A DNA stretch of 64,000 bases, taken from NCBI RefSeq assembly GCF_019429485.1, contig NZ_JAHXZN010000001.1, forward strand, positions 1 through 64,000. The letters are read 5' to 3'. Positions 45,754 through 57,659 of this stretch are shown here, piece after piece. A program made the position numbers and the translations under genes. The notes below the pieces were generated by a model that saw only the letters and a program-made list of their open reading frames with translations, made no database searches and was not told the DNA's origin. Within the stretch, counting starts at the first letter, position 1. Each line of letters begins with the position of its first letter. The DNA comes from Sphingomonas citri (lineage in GTDB: Bacteria > Pseudomonadota > Alphaproteobacteria > Sphingomonadales > Sphingomonadaceae).

Positions 45754-48486
45754 GTGACGGTGCTGAACGTTTCAACTTCGCGGGCGCGTGCCTCGGCGAC
45801 CTTGCTGGGCTGCACGATGCTGGCCGGCGTGCCGCTCGCCGCCGCGGCGCAGACCCGTCCCGCGCCCGCCGCGACTCCGGCAACCCCGGCGGCGCAGCCA
45901 CCCGCCGCCACGGCCGCGCCGGCGCCGCAGGCCGCGCGCACCATCACCACGCTGCGAGTCGAGGGGACGCAGCGGATCGAGCCCGAGACGGCGCTGAGCT
46001 ACACCAAGCTGCGCCAGGGCCAGCCCTATACCAACGAGACGCTCGACCAGGCGATCAAGGACCTATACGCCAGCGACCTGTTCGCCGACGTGACGATCGA
46101 CGGCGCCGCGACCGGCAATATCGTGATCCGCGTGCGCGAGAACCCGATCATCAACCGCGTCATCTTCGAGGGCAACAAGCGCCTCAAGGAAGACAAGATC
46201 GGCAAGGAGGTGCGGCTCAAGCCGCGCCAGATCTTCACCCGCTCGGCGGTGCGCGCCGACGTCGCGCGGATCATCGAGCTGTACCGACGCCAGGGCCGCT
46301 TCGCCGCGACGGTGCAGCCCAAGATGGTCAGCCTCGACCAGAATCGCGTCGACGTGATCTTCGAGGTGAGCGAGGGGCCGAAGTCGAAGGTCCGCCAGAT
46401 CAACATCATCGGCAACAAGGTCTTCGACGACGGCAAGCTACGCGCGCAGATGGCCACCAAGGAGGCGCGCTTCTTCCGCATCCTCTCGTCGGGCACGTCC
46501 TACGACCAGGACCGGCTCGCCTACGACCAGCAGAAGCTGCGGCAATTCTACCTGACGGAGGGCTATGCCGACTTCCGCGTCACCTCGGCGGTGGCGGAGC
46601 TGACGCCCGACCGCAAGGACTTCATCATCACCTATGTCGTCGAGGAAGGCGAGCGCTACAAGTTCGGCGACGTCACCGTCGACAGCGACATCCGCGACTT
46701 CGACGGCAAGAAGATGGCGACCACGCTCGGCATCAAGAAGGGTGACTGGTACAACGCCAAACTGGTCGAGGACACGGTCGAGCATCTCAGCGAGACCGCC
46801 GGGCTGTTCGGCTATGCCTTCACCGAGGTGCAGCCCGACTTCCAGCGCGACTCCGAAGCGCACACGATGTCGATCAACTTCCACATCGGCCAGGCGCAGC
46901 GCACCTATGTCGAGCGGATCGACATCACCGGCAACACCCAGACGCAGGACAAGGTGGTGCGCCGCGAGGTCCGCCTCGCCGAGGGCGATGCCTTCAACAG
47001 CTTCCAGGTCAAGCGCTCGCAGGACCGCATCAACAGCCTGGGCTATTTCCAGGACAAGTTCGAGATCAAGCAGACGCCCGGCAGCGCCGCCGACCGCGTC
47101 GTGCTCGAGGCCAACGTCGAGGAGAAATCCACCGGCGAACTCCAGCTCTCGGCGGGCTTCTCGAGCCTGGAGCGCTTCATCATCCAGGCGAACATCACGC
47201 AGAACAATTTCCGCGGCAAGGGGCAGACGCTCCGCGCCGGCGTGAACTATTCCAGCTATTCCAAGTCGATCGAGCTGGGCTTCACCGAGCCCTACGTGTT
47301 CGACAAGAACATCGCGCTGGGGGTCGACCTGTTCCGCCGCGATTATAACTCGTTCAACTTCTACGGCACCGATCGCCGCACCACCTACAGCCAGGTGTCG
47401 ACCGGGTTCCAGGTCCGCACCGGCGTGCCGCTGACCGAATATTGGCAGCTCGCCGGTCGTTACACCTTCTCCTACGACAAGGTCGGGCTGGACCAGAATT
47501 CCTTCTTCACCAACGGCTCGTGCGACCCGCTCAAGGCCGGGCGCTACCTGTGCGAGGCGCTGGGCAACCGGCTCACCTCGATGGTCGGTTACTCGCTGAT
47601 CTACGACAGCCTCAACAGCCGCCTGCGCCCGACCGCGGGCCAGCGCTTCGTGTTCAGCCAGGATTTCGCCGGACTGGGCGGCTCGGTCAAATACGTCCGT
47701 ACCCGCGTCGAGGGCTCGAAGTTCTGGAACATCGGCGGCGGGTTCATCGCCTCGGTCGTGGGTGAGGGCGGCTATATCCGCTCGCTCGAGAAATCGCGCG
47801 GCGAGGGGGTCGATCGCGTCCGCATCACCGACCGCTTCTACCTCGGCGAGCCGCAGTTCCGCGGCTTCGACATCCGCGGCGTGGGGCCGCGCGTGAAGCG
47901 GCAATATTACACGACCGACGCCAATGGCGCGCAGGTGCTCGTCACCGACCGCGACCAGATCATCGACGACGCGCTCGGCGGCACGGCGTATTACTTGGGC
48001 CGCTTCGAGATAGAGATCCCGCTCGGCTCGGGCGCGCGCGAGCTCGGGCTGCGACCGTCGATCTACGCGCAGGTCGGCAGCCTCTTCAACATCACCCGCC
48101 CGCTGCCGACCGCGGTGTTCCCGACGACCACGGACGCGAACGGCAATACGGTGGTATTGCCGCTGCCGGTGTACAACGATGCCAAGCAACCACTCTATTA
48201 TTACACCAATGCCGACGGTCTCAGCGTCTCCACCACCTGCGCCGCCGGCATTCCGGGCGCCAATGGCAGCTGCAACGGCGTGATCGCGAACAACCCGCAG
48301 ATCGCCTCGCAGCCGTTCCAGGAGACGTTCCTCGGCGACTCGGCGCGGCCGCGCCTCTCGGTCGGCATCGGCGTCAACTGGAACTCGCCGTTCGGCCCGC
48401 TCCGCATCGATCTCGCCAAGGCGCTGCTGACCCAGCCCGGCGACGACAAGAAGCTCATCACCTTCAACGTAGGGACTCAGTTCTGA
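45754..48486 (+). CDS. bamA: outer membrane protein assembly factor BamA
   Basis: 910 residues. A signal peptide (about 1-31, ending AAAQ) and a Pro/Ala-rich linker precede five POTRA domains (about 50-460; repeated motifs such as [15 protein letters not shown] and [20 protein letters not shown]). A 16-strand beta-barrel ends in the C-terminal Phe of NVGTQF, the usual outer-membrane insertion signal. It inserts beta-barrel proteins into the outer membrane. The start is GTG 45754. skp follows with a TGATG overlap. Confidence 0.97.
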   Translation: MTVLNVSTSRARASATLLGCTMLAGVPLAAAAQTRPAPAATPATPAAQPPAATAAPAPQAARTITTLRVEGTQRIEPETALSYTKLRQGQPYTNETLDQAIKDLYASDLFADVTIDGAATGNIVIRVRENPIINRVIFEGNKRLKEDKIGKEVRLKPRQIFTRSAVRADVARIIELYRRQGRFAATVQPKMVSLDQNRVDVIFEVSEGPKSKVRQINIIGNKVFDDGKLRAQMATKEARFFRILSSGTSYDQDRLAYDQQKLRQFYLTEGYADFRVTSAVAELTPDRKDFIITYVVEEGERYKFGDVTVDSDIRDFDGKKMATTLGIKKGDWYNAKLVEDTVEHLSETAGLFGYAFTEVQPDFQRDSEAHTMSINFHIGQAQRTYVERIDITGNTQTQDKVVRREVRLAEGDAFNSFQVKRSQDRINSLGYFQDKFEIKQTPGSAADRVVLEANVEEKSTGELQLSAGFSSLERFIIQANITQNNFRGKGQTLRAGVNYSSYSKSIELGFTEPYVFDKNIALGVDLFRRDYNSFNFYGTDRRTTYSQVSTGFQVRTGVPLTEYWQLAGRYTFSYDKVGLDQNSFFTNGSCDPLKAGRYLCEALGNRLTSMVGYSLIYDSLNSRLRPTAGQRFVFSQDFAGLGGSVKYVRTRVEGSKFWNIGGGFIASVVGEGGYIRSLEKSRGEGVDRVRITDRFYLGEPQFRGFDIRGVGPRVKRQYYTTDANGAQVLVTDRDQIIDDALGGTAYYLGRFEIEIPLGSGARELGLRPSIYAQVGSLFNITRPLPTAVFPTTTDANGNTVVLPLPVYNDAKQPLYYYTNADGLSVSTTCAAGIPGANGSCNGVIANNPQIASQPFQETFLGDSARPRLSVGIGVNWNSPFGPLRIDLAKALLTQPGDDKKLITFNVGTQF

Positions 48487-49148
48487 TGACCACCTTCAAG
48501 CACCTCCTGCTCGCCGTCGCGCTCGTCGCGCCGGCGACGCTGACCGCTCCGGCCGCGACCGCGCAGGTCGGCGGCGTCGCCGTCGCCGATCCCGAGGCGG
48601 CGGTCGCCAATTCCAAGGCCTGGGCGACCGCGCGCACGCAGATCCAGACGCAGTACAAGGCGCAGCTCGATCAGGCGAACACGCGTCGCCAGGCGATCCA
48701 GACCGAGCTCCAGCCGCTCGTCGCCGCCTATCAGAAGGCCGCCGCCGCCCCCGGCGCGACCGAGGCCTCGCTGCGCACCCAGGCGCAGGCGATCCAGACC
48801 CGCGAGCAGACCGCCAACGCCGAGCTGCAGCGCCTCACCGCGCCCGCCTCGCGCGCGCAGTCCTACGCCATCGAGCAGATCTCGGCCAAGCTGCAGGACG
48901 CGGTGAGCGCCGCGGCGCGCGCCAAGAACGTGAGCCTGCTGCTGCGCCCGAACGCGGCGCTGTTCGCCAACCCGACCGCGGACATCACCTCGGCGATCAC
49001 CGCCGAGCTCGACCGCACCGTACCGACCGTCGGCATCACGCCGCCGGCCAACTGGCAGCCGGGCCAGCAGGACGGCGGCGCCGCCGCCGCGGCGCCGGCC
49101 GCCACGCCCGCGCCCGCGACCAACAATCGCGCGCCGACCGGCCGATGA
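48486..49148 (+). CDS. skp: OmpH/Skp-family periplasmic chaperone
   Basis: 220 residues. Signal peptide (1-26, ATAQ), then [18 protein letters not shown], the OmpH entry, and long coiled-coil helices (about 45-140) that form the arms of the chaperone; an Ala/Pro-rich tail follows. Skp holds unfolded outer-membrane proteins on the way to BamA, encoded just upstream. The start shares a base with the bamA stop; its stop overlaps the fabZ start. Confidence 0.88.
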   Translation: MTTFKHLLLAVALVAPATLTAPAATAQVGGVAVADPEAAVANSKAWATARTQIQTQYKAQLDQANTRRQAIQTELQPLVAAYQKAAAAPGATEASLRTQAQAIQTREQTANAELQRLTAPASRAQSYAIEQISAKLQDAVSAAARAKNVSLLLRPNAALFANPTADITSAITAELDRTVPTVGITPPANWQPGQQDGGAAAAAPAATPAPATNNRAPTGR

Positions 49149-49657
49149 GCGACGCCCCGCTCGGTCAGTCGCCCGGCGGGGCGGACGGTGAGTCGGGCGG
49201 GCCGATCGGCCCGCTCGACGTCACCCGCGTGATGGCGCTGCTGCCGCATCGCTACCCGATGCTGCTGGTCGACCGCGTCGAGACGCTGGTGCGCGACCGC
49301 TCGATCCGCGCCACCAAGGCGGTGTCGATGAACGAGAGCTTCTTCCAGGGGCATTTCCCCGGCCGCCCGATCATGCCGGGCGTGCTGATCGTCGAGGCGC
49401 TGGCACAGGCCGCTGGCGTGCTCGCGGTCGAGAGCCTCGGCCTCGCCGGCTCGGGCAAGCTGGTCTATTTCATGGCGATCGAGGGCGCGAAGTTCCGCAA
49501 GCCGGTGGAGCCCGGCGTGCTGCTCTCGCTCGAGGTCGAGTTCGTCCAGAAGCGCAGCGCGGTGTGCAAGTTCGCCGGTGTCGCGAGGATCGACGGCGCG
49601 GTCGCCGCCGAGGCGAACTTCACCGCGATGATCGCCGACCCGCCCGCCGCGGCGTAG
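49145..49657 (+). CDS. fabZ: 3-hydroxyacyl-ACP dehydratase FabZ
   Basis: 170 residues, a hot-dog-fold dehydratase in fatty acid elongation. [14 protein letters not shown] with catalytic His70 and VEALAQ with Glu84 are conserved. The N-terminus is about 20 residues longer than in E. coli. In most Gram-negatives lpxD precedes and lpxA-lpxB follow fabZ here; none is present, in keeping with sphingolipids replacing lipid A. Confidence 0.96.
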   Translation: MSDAPLGQSPGGADGESGGPIGPLDVTRVMALLPHRYPMLLVDRVETLVRDRSIRATKAVSMNESFFQGHFPGRPIMPGVLIVEALAQAAGVLAVESLGLAGSGKLVYFMAIEGAKFRKPVEPGVLLSLEVEFVQKRSAVCKFAGVARIDGAVAAEANFTAMIADPPAAA

Positions 49658-49682
49658 CACCACTCCGCCGTACTTTGACTTT

Positions 49683-49710
49683 GCCGCGCGCGCGCTGTAG
49701 GGCGCGCGGC
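49683..49710 (+). terminator. GC-rich hairpin after fabZ
   Basis: GCCGCGCGC (49683-49691) pairs with GCGCGCGGC (49702-49710), followed by TTGCT. A weak terminator candidate between fabZ and rpmE. Confidence 0.45.
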
Positions 49711-49755
49711 TTGCTGTCCCAGGCTGGTCGGAACCAGCCGCTCAGGAGCGTGACC

Positions 49756-49986
49756 GTGAAGAACGATACCCACCCCGACTATCACATGATCAAGGTGCAG
49801 ATGACCGACGGCACCGTCTACGAGACTCGCTCCACGTGGGGCAAGGAAGGGGACGTGATGACGCTCGAGATCGATCCGCTCGCGCACCCGGCCTGGACCG
49901 GCGGCAAGGGTCAGATGCTCGACCAGGGTGGCCAGGTCGCGCGCTTCAACAAGCGCTTCGGCGGCGGGCTCACGCTGCGTAAGTAA
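49756..49986 (+). CDS. rpmE: 50S ribosomal protein L31
   Basis: 76 residues. [31 protein letters not shown] and ARFNKRFGG are L31 blocks. The zinc-binding cysteines of the C+ form are absent, so it is a C- type. GTG 49756 with AGGAG seven bases upstream gives the usual N-terminus ([10 protein letters not shown]); a GTG at 49750 is too close to the ribosome-binding site. Confidence 0.95.
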   Translation: MKNDTHPDYHMIKVQMTDGTVYETRSTWGKEGDVMTLEIDPLAHPAWTGGKGQMLDQGGQVARFNKRFGGGLTLRK

Positions 49987-50022
49987 ACCTGTTGTTAGGC
50001 ATGGCGGCGTAGCTTCGCCGCC

Positions 50023-50346
50023 ATGTTCGCTGCCGAATATGCCCCCGCCGAGCGCCCCGTCCGCCGCGGACGTCGCGCCCCCGTCGCCGTCTCGGCACCG
50101 GTCGAGCAGAGCGGCATGGCGCGCACCCTGTGCAAGGTCATGGACCTCTCGCTGCACGGCTGCCGTCTGCTGACCTTCTCCGCCATGGCGCGCGACGAGT
50201 CGATCTGGCTCACGATTCCGGGCCTGGGCGTGGTCGCGGCGATCGTCGTCTGGGCCGACGATCTGGTGGCGGGCTGCCAGTTCCTCTCCCCGCTGACCGA
50301 CGAGACGTTCGAGTCGCTGGTGACGCGCTACGGCCTGCCGCACTGA
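50023..50346 (+). CDS. PilZ domain protein
   Basis: 107 residues. RRGRRAPVAVSAPVEQ is the basic entry of PilZ domains, VMDLSLHGCRLLT the D/NxSxxG block, and AAIVVWADDLVAGCQFLSPL the closing strand. It is the third PilZ protein in the window (others at 15250 and 15656) and stands alone after rpmE. Cyclic di-GMP binding is plausible, not shown. Confidence 0.75.
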   Translation: MFAAEYAPAERPVRRGRRAPVAVSAPVEQSGMARTLCKVMDLSLHGCRLLTFSAMARDESIWLTIPGLGVVAAIVVWADDLVAGCQFLSPLTDETFESLVTRYGLPH

Positions 50347-50409
50347 GGCGCCCGCGAAGTGTGAGCGGCGCAACCGAAGACGCTGCGGTCTCGCACGCCC
50401 CTCTTACTT

Positions 50410-50509
50410 GGCGTCATCCTGAGCTCGTCTCAGGATCCACCGTCCCGCTCCTCCGGAGGCCGGGGCGTTCGCGGAGCAGTGGATCCTGAGACAAGCTCAG
50501 GATGACGCC
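50410..50509. repeat. REP/BIME-like palindromic element, copy H
   Basis: 100 bp, arms GGCGTCATCCTGAGCTCG and CAAGCTCAGGATGACGCC, with GGATCCACCG and AGTGGATCC inside. Each arm folds on itself (TCCTGAG...CTCAGGA). It lies between the convergent PilZ and NfeD genes. Confidence 0.88.
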
Positions 50510-50588
50510 GGAATAGCTGCTGGCGCCACGCCGACGCCGCGAGCCGGCCGCAGCATAGCGCACGCCCCACGCCGATGCGCTCACGCCC

Positions 50589-51034
50589 TCACGCTTCCTC
50601 CACACTGACCACGCCGTCACGCACCGCGACGATGCGCACGCGCGCGTTCGCGGGGAGGTCGGGGCCGCGCGCGGGCCAGCTCCCATCACCCACGGCGACG
50701 CGGCCGCGGCCGTCGATGATCGCGCTCTCCAGTCGCGTCACCTCGCCGACGAGTCGGGCGGCGCGGTCGTTGAGGCGTTCGTCCCCGCCGCCGACCGGAT
50801 AGTCGCGGTACCAACGCCGCCCCACGATCACCGCCATCACGCTCCAGAGGGCGAAGCAGACGAGCTGCGCCGCGAGCGGCAGCGGTGCGAGCGCGTAGCT
50901 GATCGCCGCGGTCACCGCCGCCGCGAGCGCGAGGAAGACGAGGAACACGCCCGGCACCGCCAGCTCCGCGATGCCGAGCAGCAGCGCGGCGGCGAGCCAC
51001 GCCGCGCCGGGGTCACCCAGCCAGTCCCAGCCCA

Positions 51035-51035
<1 letters not shown>
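50589..51035 (-). CDS. NfeD-family membrane protein
   Basis: 148 residues: three or four membrane segments (about 10-85) followed by an OB-fold domain (LVGEVTRLESAIIDGRGRVAVGDGSWPARG...VRIVAVRDGVVSVEEA), the short NfeD form. It accompanies the stomatin-like protein encoded directly upstream, with a one-base stop/start overlap. The pair is thought to scaffold membrane domains or help membrane protein quality control. Confidence 0.9.
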
Positions 51036-53586
<2,551 letters not shown>

Positions 53587-54741
53587 ATGACTCCCGCGGC
53601 GCGCACTCAGGCGGCGATCGAGCTGCTCGACTCGATCGTCGCGGCCGCGGAGCAGGGCGGCGCCGCCGCGGACACGCTGATCGCGCGCTACTTCGCGACG
53701 CGTCGCTACGCCGGCTCGAAGGACCGGCGCGCGGTGCGCGAGCTGGTCTATGCCGCGATCCGCGCGCTCGGCGAGCGACCGGCGAGCGGACGCGCCGCGC
53801 TGCTCGCGCTGGCACGCCACGACGCGGCGCTCGCTGCCACCTTCGACGGCTCACCGCACGGTCCCGCGCCGATCGGCGACGAGACCGCCGCGACCCCCGG
53901 CGTCCTGCCCCATTGGTTGGCCGAGCGGTTCGCGGCGTCTGGGCTCGGCGACGACGAGCAGGCTGCCTTAGTCGAACGCGCGCCGCTCGACGTCCGCGTC
54001 AACCGGCTGCGCGGGGAGGCACCTGCGATCGACGGCGCGGCGGCGATCCCCGGCCTGCCTGACGCGCTCCGGCTACCCGCCGGTATCGACCTCGCGCCTC
54101 ATGCCGGGCTGATCGAGGCGCAGGACGCGGGCAGCCAGGCGGTGACGCTCGCCGCCGGCGCCGCGCCGGGCATGACGGTGCTGGACCTCTGCGCCGGGGC
54201 CGGGGGCAAGAGCCTCGCGCTCGCCGCCGCGATGGCGAACCGGGGCCGGATCATCGCCAGCGACGTCGACCGCGCGCGGCTGGCCCGGCTTGCGCCCCGC
54301 GCAAACAGAGCGGGGGCGACGATCATCGAGACTCGCCTGCTCGATGGCGGGCGCGAGGCCGAAGCGCTCGCCGACATCGTCGCCGACATCGTGTTCGTCG
54401 ACGCGCCCTGTTCGGGCAGCGGCACCTGGCGGCGCAACCCCGAGGCCCGCTGGCGACTCACCCCCGAGCGGCTCGAGCGCTACGCTGCGATGCAGCGCCA
54501 CGTGCTCGCGCTGGGGGCGCCGGCGGTGCGCCCCGGCGGTGCGCTGGTGTTCGTCACCTGCTCGCTGCTCGACGCCGAGGGGGCGGACCAGATCGAGCGC
54601 TTCCTCGCCGATCATCCCGGCTGGCAGGCCGAGCCGCTCGCGCTGCCGTTCGGACGCGCGCGCGAGCAAGGCGTCCGCCTCACTCCAGCGCACGACGGCA
54701 CCGACGGTTTTTTCGTCGCGCGGCTGCGGGCGCCATGCTAG
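53587..54741 (+). CDS. RsmB-type RNA (cytosine-5) methyltransferase
   Basis: 384 residues. An N-terminal NusB-like helical RNA-binding part is followed by the SAM-dependent domain with LDLCAGAGGKSLALAAAM (motif I) and two cysteines: DAPCSGSGTWRRNP (motif IV) and VFVTCSLL (motif VI, nucleophile). It methylates cytosine C5 in rRNA, most likely 16S rRNA as RsmB does, though alphaproteobacterial members vary in target. It is encoded right after guaB without spacing. Confidence 0.88.
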   Translation: MTPAARTQAAIELLDSIVAAAEQGGAAADTLIARYFATRRYAGSKDRRAVRELVYAAIRALGERPASGRAALLALARHDAALAATFDGSPHGPAPIGDETAATPGVLPHWLAERFAASGLGDDEQAALVERAPLDVRVNRLRGEAPAIDGAAAIPGLPDALRLPAGIDLAPHAGLIEAQDAGSQAVTLAAGAAPGMTVLDLCAGAGGKSLALAAAMANRGRIIASDVDRARLARLAPRANRAGATIIETRLLDGGREAEALADIVADIVFVDAPCSGSGTWRRNPEARWRLTPERLERYAAMQRHVLALGAPAVRPGGALVFVTCSLLDAEGADQIERFLADHPGWQAEPLALPFGRAREQGVRLTPAHDGTDGFFVARLRAPC

Positions 54742-54774
54742 GCGCTGGCGATCGTGTCGAAGCTGGAGCCGTTC

Positions 54775-55296
54775 ATGCGTTTCACCTCGGTCGCCACTGC
54801 GGCGGCGCTGGCGCTGGTGTCGATCTCGACCTCGCTGCACGGCCAGCGCCCGGACGACCAGATCGACGCGCGCAGCATGGCGCTGCTCCAGCAGGGCAAA
54901 GCGGCGCGCACCGCGGGCAATATCGACGGCGCGACCGATCTGTTCGAGAGCGCGGTGGCGGTGGATCCGCGCAACCGACAGGCCTTCATCGCGCTCGCGC
55001 AGGTGGCGGAAGCGCGCCAGTTGCCGGGCAAGGCGATCCGGCTCTATCGCGAGGCGCTGCTGCTCGAGCCGAACGACATCGCCGCGCTGACCGGGCAGGG
55101 CGAGGCGATGGTGGCCAAGGGTGCGGTGGAGCGCGCCAAGCAGAACCTCGCCCGGGTGCGCAGCTTGTGCCAGGGCCAGTGCACCCAGGCGACCGAGCTC
55201 GCCGCGGTGATCGCCAAGGGTCCGCCGGTCACCACCGCCCAGGTCAGCGCCCCCAGCACCGTGCCGCCCGCGGCGCCGCCGTCGTCGCGCGACTGA
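54775..55296 (+). CDS. secreted TPR-repeat protein
   Basis: 173 residues. A signal peptide (1-23) is followed by at least two tetratricopeptide repeats (about 35-100: [32 protein letters not shown] and [32 protein letters not shown]), then a Cys-containing stretch (LCQGQCTQ) and a Pro/Ala-rich end. Periplasmic scaffold, partner unknown. ATG 54775 with GGAG seven bases before is preferred to GTG 54754. It precedes the ccm genes by 88 bp. Confidence 0.78.
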   Translation: MRFTSVATAAALALVSISTSLHGQRPDDQIDARSMALLQQGKAARTAGNIDGATDLFESAVAVDPRNRQAFIALAQVAEARQLPGKAIRLYREALLLEPNDIAALTGQGEAMVAKGAVERAKQNLARVRSLCQGQCTQATELAAVIAKGPPVTTAQVSAPSTVPPAAPPSSRD

Positions 55297-55384
55297 GCCG
55301 CTCGCCTCGCCGGGTAAGAGCCGCTAAGCTGCTGCATCGCCTAGCTGTTCCTCCCGCCTGACCCGATCGAGACGCACCACACTC

Positions 55385-56110
55385 TTGCCGACGCTCCACG
55401 CCCTCGCCAATCCCGCCCGTTTCCTGCGGATCGCGCGCCCGCTCACGCCCTGGCTGTGGTGGCTGGGGGTGGCGCTGGTGGCGTTCGGCAGCTGGGCCGG
55501 GCTGACCCAAACTCCGCCCGATTACCTCCAGGGCGAGACGGTGCGGATCCTCTACGTCCACGTGCCCTCGGCGTGGCTCGGCATGGGCGGGTGGAGCGCG
55601 ATCGCGATCGCGAGCACCGCCTTCCTGGTCTGGCGGCACCCGCTCGCCGAGGTCGCCGCTCGCGCGGTCGCGGTGCCCGGCGCGACCTTCGCCGCGCTGT
55701 GCCTCGTCACCGGGGCGATCTGGGGGCGGCCGACCTGGGGAACGTGGTGGCAGTGGGACGGGCGGCTGACCTCGATGCTGCTGCTGTTCTTCGTCTATCT
55801 CGGCTTCATCGCGCTCTCCAACGCCGATCGCGAGCGCGGCGGCGACGGGCGCGTCCCCGCGATCTACGGCATCGCGGGCACCGTGCTGCTGCCGATCATC
55901 CGCTATTCGGTGGTGTGGTGGAACACGCTGCACCAGGGGCCGAGCATCGGGCTGACCTCGTCGACGATCGACCGTTCCTTGCTCTGGCCGCTGCCGATCA
56001 TGCTGGTCGGCTTCTCCTGCCTGTTCGGCGCCATCGTGCTGATGCGGATGCGCGCGATCCTCGCCGCGGCCAAGGCCGAGGCGCGACTGCGGCGGAGGGC
56101 GCTGGCGTGA
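55385..56110 (+). CDS. ccmC: cytochrome c maturation heme transporter CcmC
   Basis: 241 residues, six membrane segments. The heme-binding WWD motif is WGTWWQWDGRLTS (118-130) with flanking His60 (LYVHVPSAW) and a second His (NTLHQGPS). CcmC passes heme to CcmE, encoded downstream. The start is TTG 55385. GTG of ccmD overlaps its stop. It begins the short ccmC-D-E-TPR operon. Confidence 0.95.
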   Translation: MPTLHALANPARFLRIARPLTPWLWWLGVALVAFGSWAGLTQTPPDYLQGETVRILYVHVPSAWLGMGGWSAIAIASTAFLVWRHPLAEVAARAVAVPGATFAALCLVTGAIWGRPTWGTWWQWDGRLTSMLLLFFVYLGFIALSNADRERGGDGRVPAIYGIAGTVLLPIIRYSVVWWNTLHQGPSIGLTSSTIDRSLLWPLPIMLVGFSCLFGAIVLMRMRAILAAAKAEARLRRRALA

Positions 56111-56211
56111 ACCCCTGGCCCTACGTCACCGCGGCCTACGTCCTGGTCCTCGGCGCCGGCGCGCTGGTCGGCTGGCTGAGTTATCGCGCGATGCGGAAGC
56201 ACGAGAAGTGA
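56107..56211 (+). CDS. ccmD: heme exporter protein CcmD
   Basis: 34 residues, a frame too short for routine calling. One membrane helix (about 6-25) with a basic C-terminus (RAMRKHEK). It starts with GTG inside the ccmC stop (GTGA) and ends in the ccmE start. CcmD helps release holo-CcmE from CcmC. Size and place between ccmC and ccmE make the call secure. Confidence 0.9.
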   Translation: MNPWPYVTAAYVLVLGAGALVGWLSYRAMRKHEK

Positions 56212-56645
56212 CGCCCAAGTCGCAGCGGATGACGCTGGTGGTGCTCGGCCTCGTCGCGCTCGCCGCAGCGGCGCTGCTGGCGCTGTCGGGGCTGCGCGGG
56301 CAAGCCGCGTTCTTCTACGCGCCGAGCGACGTGCGCGGGGCGTTGCCCGCGCCCGACCGCGCGGTGCGGCTCGGCGGGATGGTCGAGCGCGGCTCCATCC
56401 GTCGAGCGGGTGACGGCGTCTCGATCGCCTTCACCGTCACCGACGGACAGGCGACGACGCCGGTGCGCTTCAGCGGCATCGCGCCAGACCTGTTCCGCGA
56501 GGGCTCCGGCGTGGTCGCGGAGGGACATTTCAACCCCGACGGCTCGTTCAGCGCGACCAACCTGCTCGCCAAGCACGACGAGAAATACATGCCGCCGCAG
56601 ATGGCGGGGAAGATGCACGAGACCCGCACGCTGGAGAAGCAGTGA
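56208..56645 (+). CDS. ccmE: heme chaperone CcmE
   Basis: 145 residues. One membrane anchor (about 9-28) and a periplasmic OB-fold. The covalent heme-binding His123 and Tyr127 lie in LLAKHDEKYMPP. It takes heme from CcmC and hands it to CcmF. The start is GTG 56208. The following gene should be ccmF; here the TPR protein follows directly. Confidence 0.96.
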   Translation: MTPKSQRMTLVVLGLVALAAAALLALSGLRGQAAFFYAPSDVRGALPAPDRAVRLGGMVERGSIRRAGDGVSIAFTVTDGQATTPVRFSGIAPDLFREGSGVVAEGHFNPDGSFSATNLLAKHDEKYMPPQMAGKMHETRTLEKQ

Positions 56646-57286
56646 TGGGCTTCGTCGCGCTGCTGCTGCTCGGCGCCGGCGCCTTCGGCGCGCTGGCGCT
56701 GCTGCGCGCGGATCGTGCCCTGTGGACGCTGCTCGCCGCCGCGCTCTGCCTCGGCGGCGCCGGCTACGCCTGGCAGGGTTCGCCGCTGCTCGGTGCCCGG
56801 CCGGCGACGCCGCGCACCGAGATCGCGCCCATCGACCCCGACGAGATCGCGCTGCGCGACAGCCTGCTCGGGCGCTACACCGCGGACACCGCCTATCTCG
56901 TCGCCGCCGATGCCATGACCCGCAGTGGCAACAGCCGTGCCGCCGCGCGGGTGGTGATGGGGGGCCTGTCGAAGCTGCCGAAGAGCTTCATCCTGTGGAC
57001 CTGGGCGGGCGTGACGCTCGCGGCGGACGCGGGCGACCGGCTCTCTCCCCCGGCGCTGCTCGCCTTCCGCCAGGCGGCGCGGCTCGCGCCCGAGCATCCG
57101 GCGCCGCCTTACTATCTCGGCATGGCCTATCTGAAGGCGGGTCAGCTCGCCCAGGCGCGCGCGCTGTGGCTGCGCGCGGTGGCGCTCTCCGCGCCGCGTA
57201 CCGACTACCGTCGCGAGCTGGTGCGGCGCGTGCTGGTGCTCGATCAGTTCATCGCCGCGGGCGTCGATCCCTCGCGCGGAGGGTGA
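56645..57286 (+). CDS. CcmI/CcmH-like TPR protein
   Basis: 213 residues. Two N-terminal membrane segments (about 3-20 and 25-45) and two or three TPR units (about 85-190: LAADAMTRSGNSRAAARVVMGGLSKLP, LLAFRQAARLAPEHPAPPYYLGMAYLKAGQLAQARALW). It resembles the TPR protein that ends ccm operons in sphingomonads (the CycH/CcmI apocytochrome chaperone). Normally ccmF, ccmG and ccmH lie between ccmE and this gene; here it shares a base with the ccmE stop (TGATG). Confidence 0.78.
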   Translation: MGFVALLLLGAGAFGALALLRADRALWTLLAAALCLGGAGYAWQGSPLLGARPATPRTEIAPIDPDEIALRDSLLGRYTADTAYLVAADAMTRSGNSRAAARVVMGGLSKLPKSFILWTWAGVTLAADAGDRLSPPALLAFRQAARLAPEHPAPPYYLGMAYLKAGQLAQARALWLRAVALSAPRTDYRRELVRRVLVLDQFIAAGVDPSRGG

Positions 57287-57302
57287 CGCCCGCGCGATCG
57301 AA

Positions 57303-57524
57303 TCAGTCGGCCTTGCCGCGCCCGGTCTGCTCCTGCAGCGAGTCGATCTTCTTCGACGCGTCGGCCTTGCTCAGCGTTTCGTCGAACGATTCGCCCGCCT
57401 CCTCGCTCAGCGTCTTGAGATAGCTCGCCTGCGCGCCCGTCATCGGCTCGTCGCCGGTGGTCCAGTCGTCGGGGTCCTTCTCCGCGTTCGAGTAGGGGTG
57501 GGTCTTGGGGTTGTCGTCGCTCAT
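57303..57524 (-). CDS. DUF3072 small protein
   Basis: 73 residues, very hydrophilic. DPDDWTTGDEPMTGAQASYLKTLSEEAGESFDETLSKADASKKIDSLQ is the DUF3072 pattern, a short helical domain related to SAP-like or stress proteins. ATG 57524 has AGGAG six bases before. An EcfG-like promoter lies 25 bases upstream (57573-57549), overlapped by a GTTC-N7-GTTC sequence. Likely a general-stress protein; function unknown. Confidence 0.85.
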   Translation of the reverse strand: MSDDNPKTHPYSNAEKDPDDWTTGDEPMTGAQASYLKTLSEEAGESFDETLSKADASKKIDSLQEQTGRGKAD

Positions 57525-57548
57525 CACCATCTCCTGTAGCGTGTCGAC

Positions 57549-57573
57549 AACCCCGCCGTTCGATATCTGTTCC
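57549..57573 (-). promoter_or_regulatory. EcfG-like promoter (GGAAC-N16-GGTT) over a GTTC-N7-GTTC
   Basis: On the minus strand GGAAC (57573-57569), 16 bases, GGTT (57552-57549), 25 bases before the DUF3072 start. The same bases contain GTTCGATATCTGTTC on the plus strand (57558-57572). The sigma-factor reading explains the position best. Confidence 0.55.
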
Positions 57574-57659
57574 GCGTTGCCGGCCCTCTGCGCGCGTGCT
57601 AGGCGCGCCAGCACCATGGGTAGACACGCGGGCGACGCCTCGAGCACGGTCGGCAACGC

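Noticed and set aside
46438..48189. 583-codon minus-strand open frame inside bamA
   Set aside because: Mirror of BamA codon usage; BamA on the plus strand is complete.
57558..57572. GTTC-N7-GTTC upstream of DUF3072 as a LexA box
   Set aside because: The same bases form GGAAC-N16-GGTT at the right distance from the gene, so the stress-promoter reading is preferred; SOS control is not excluded.
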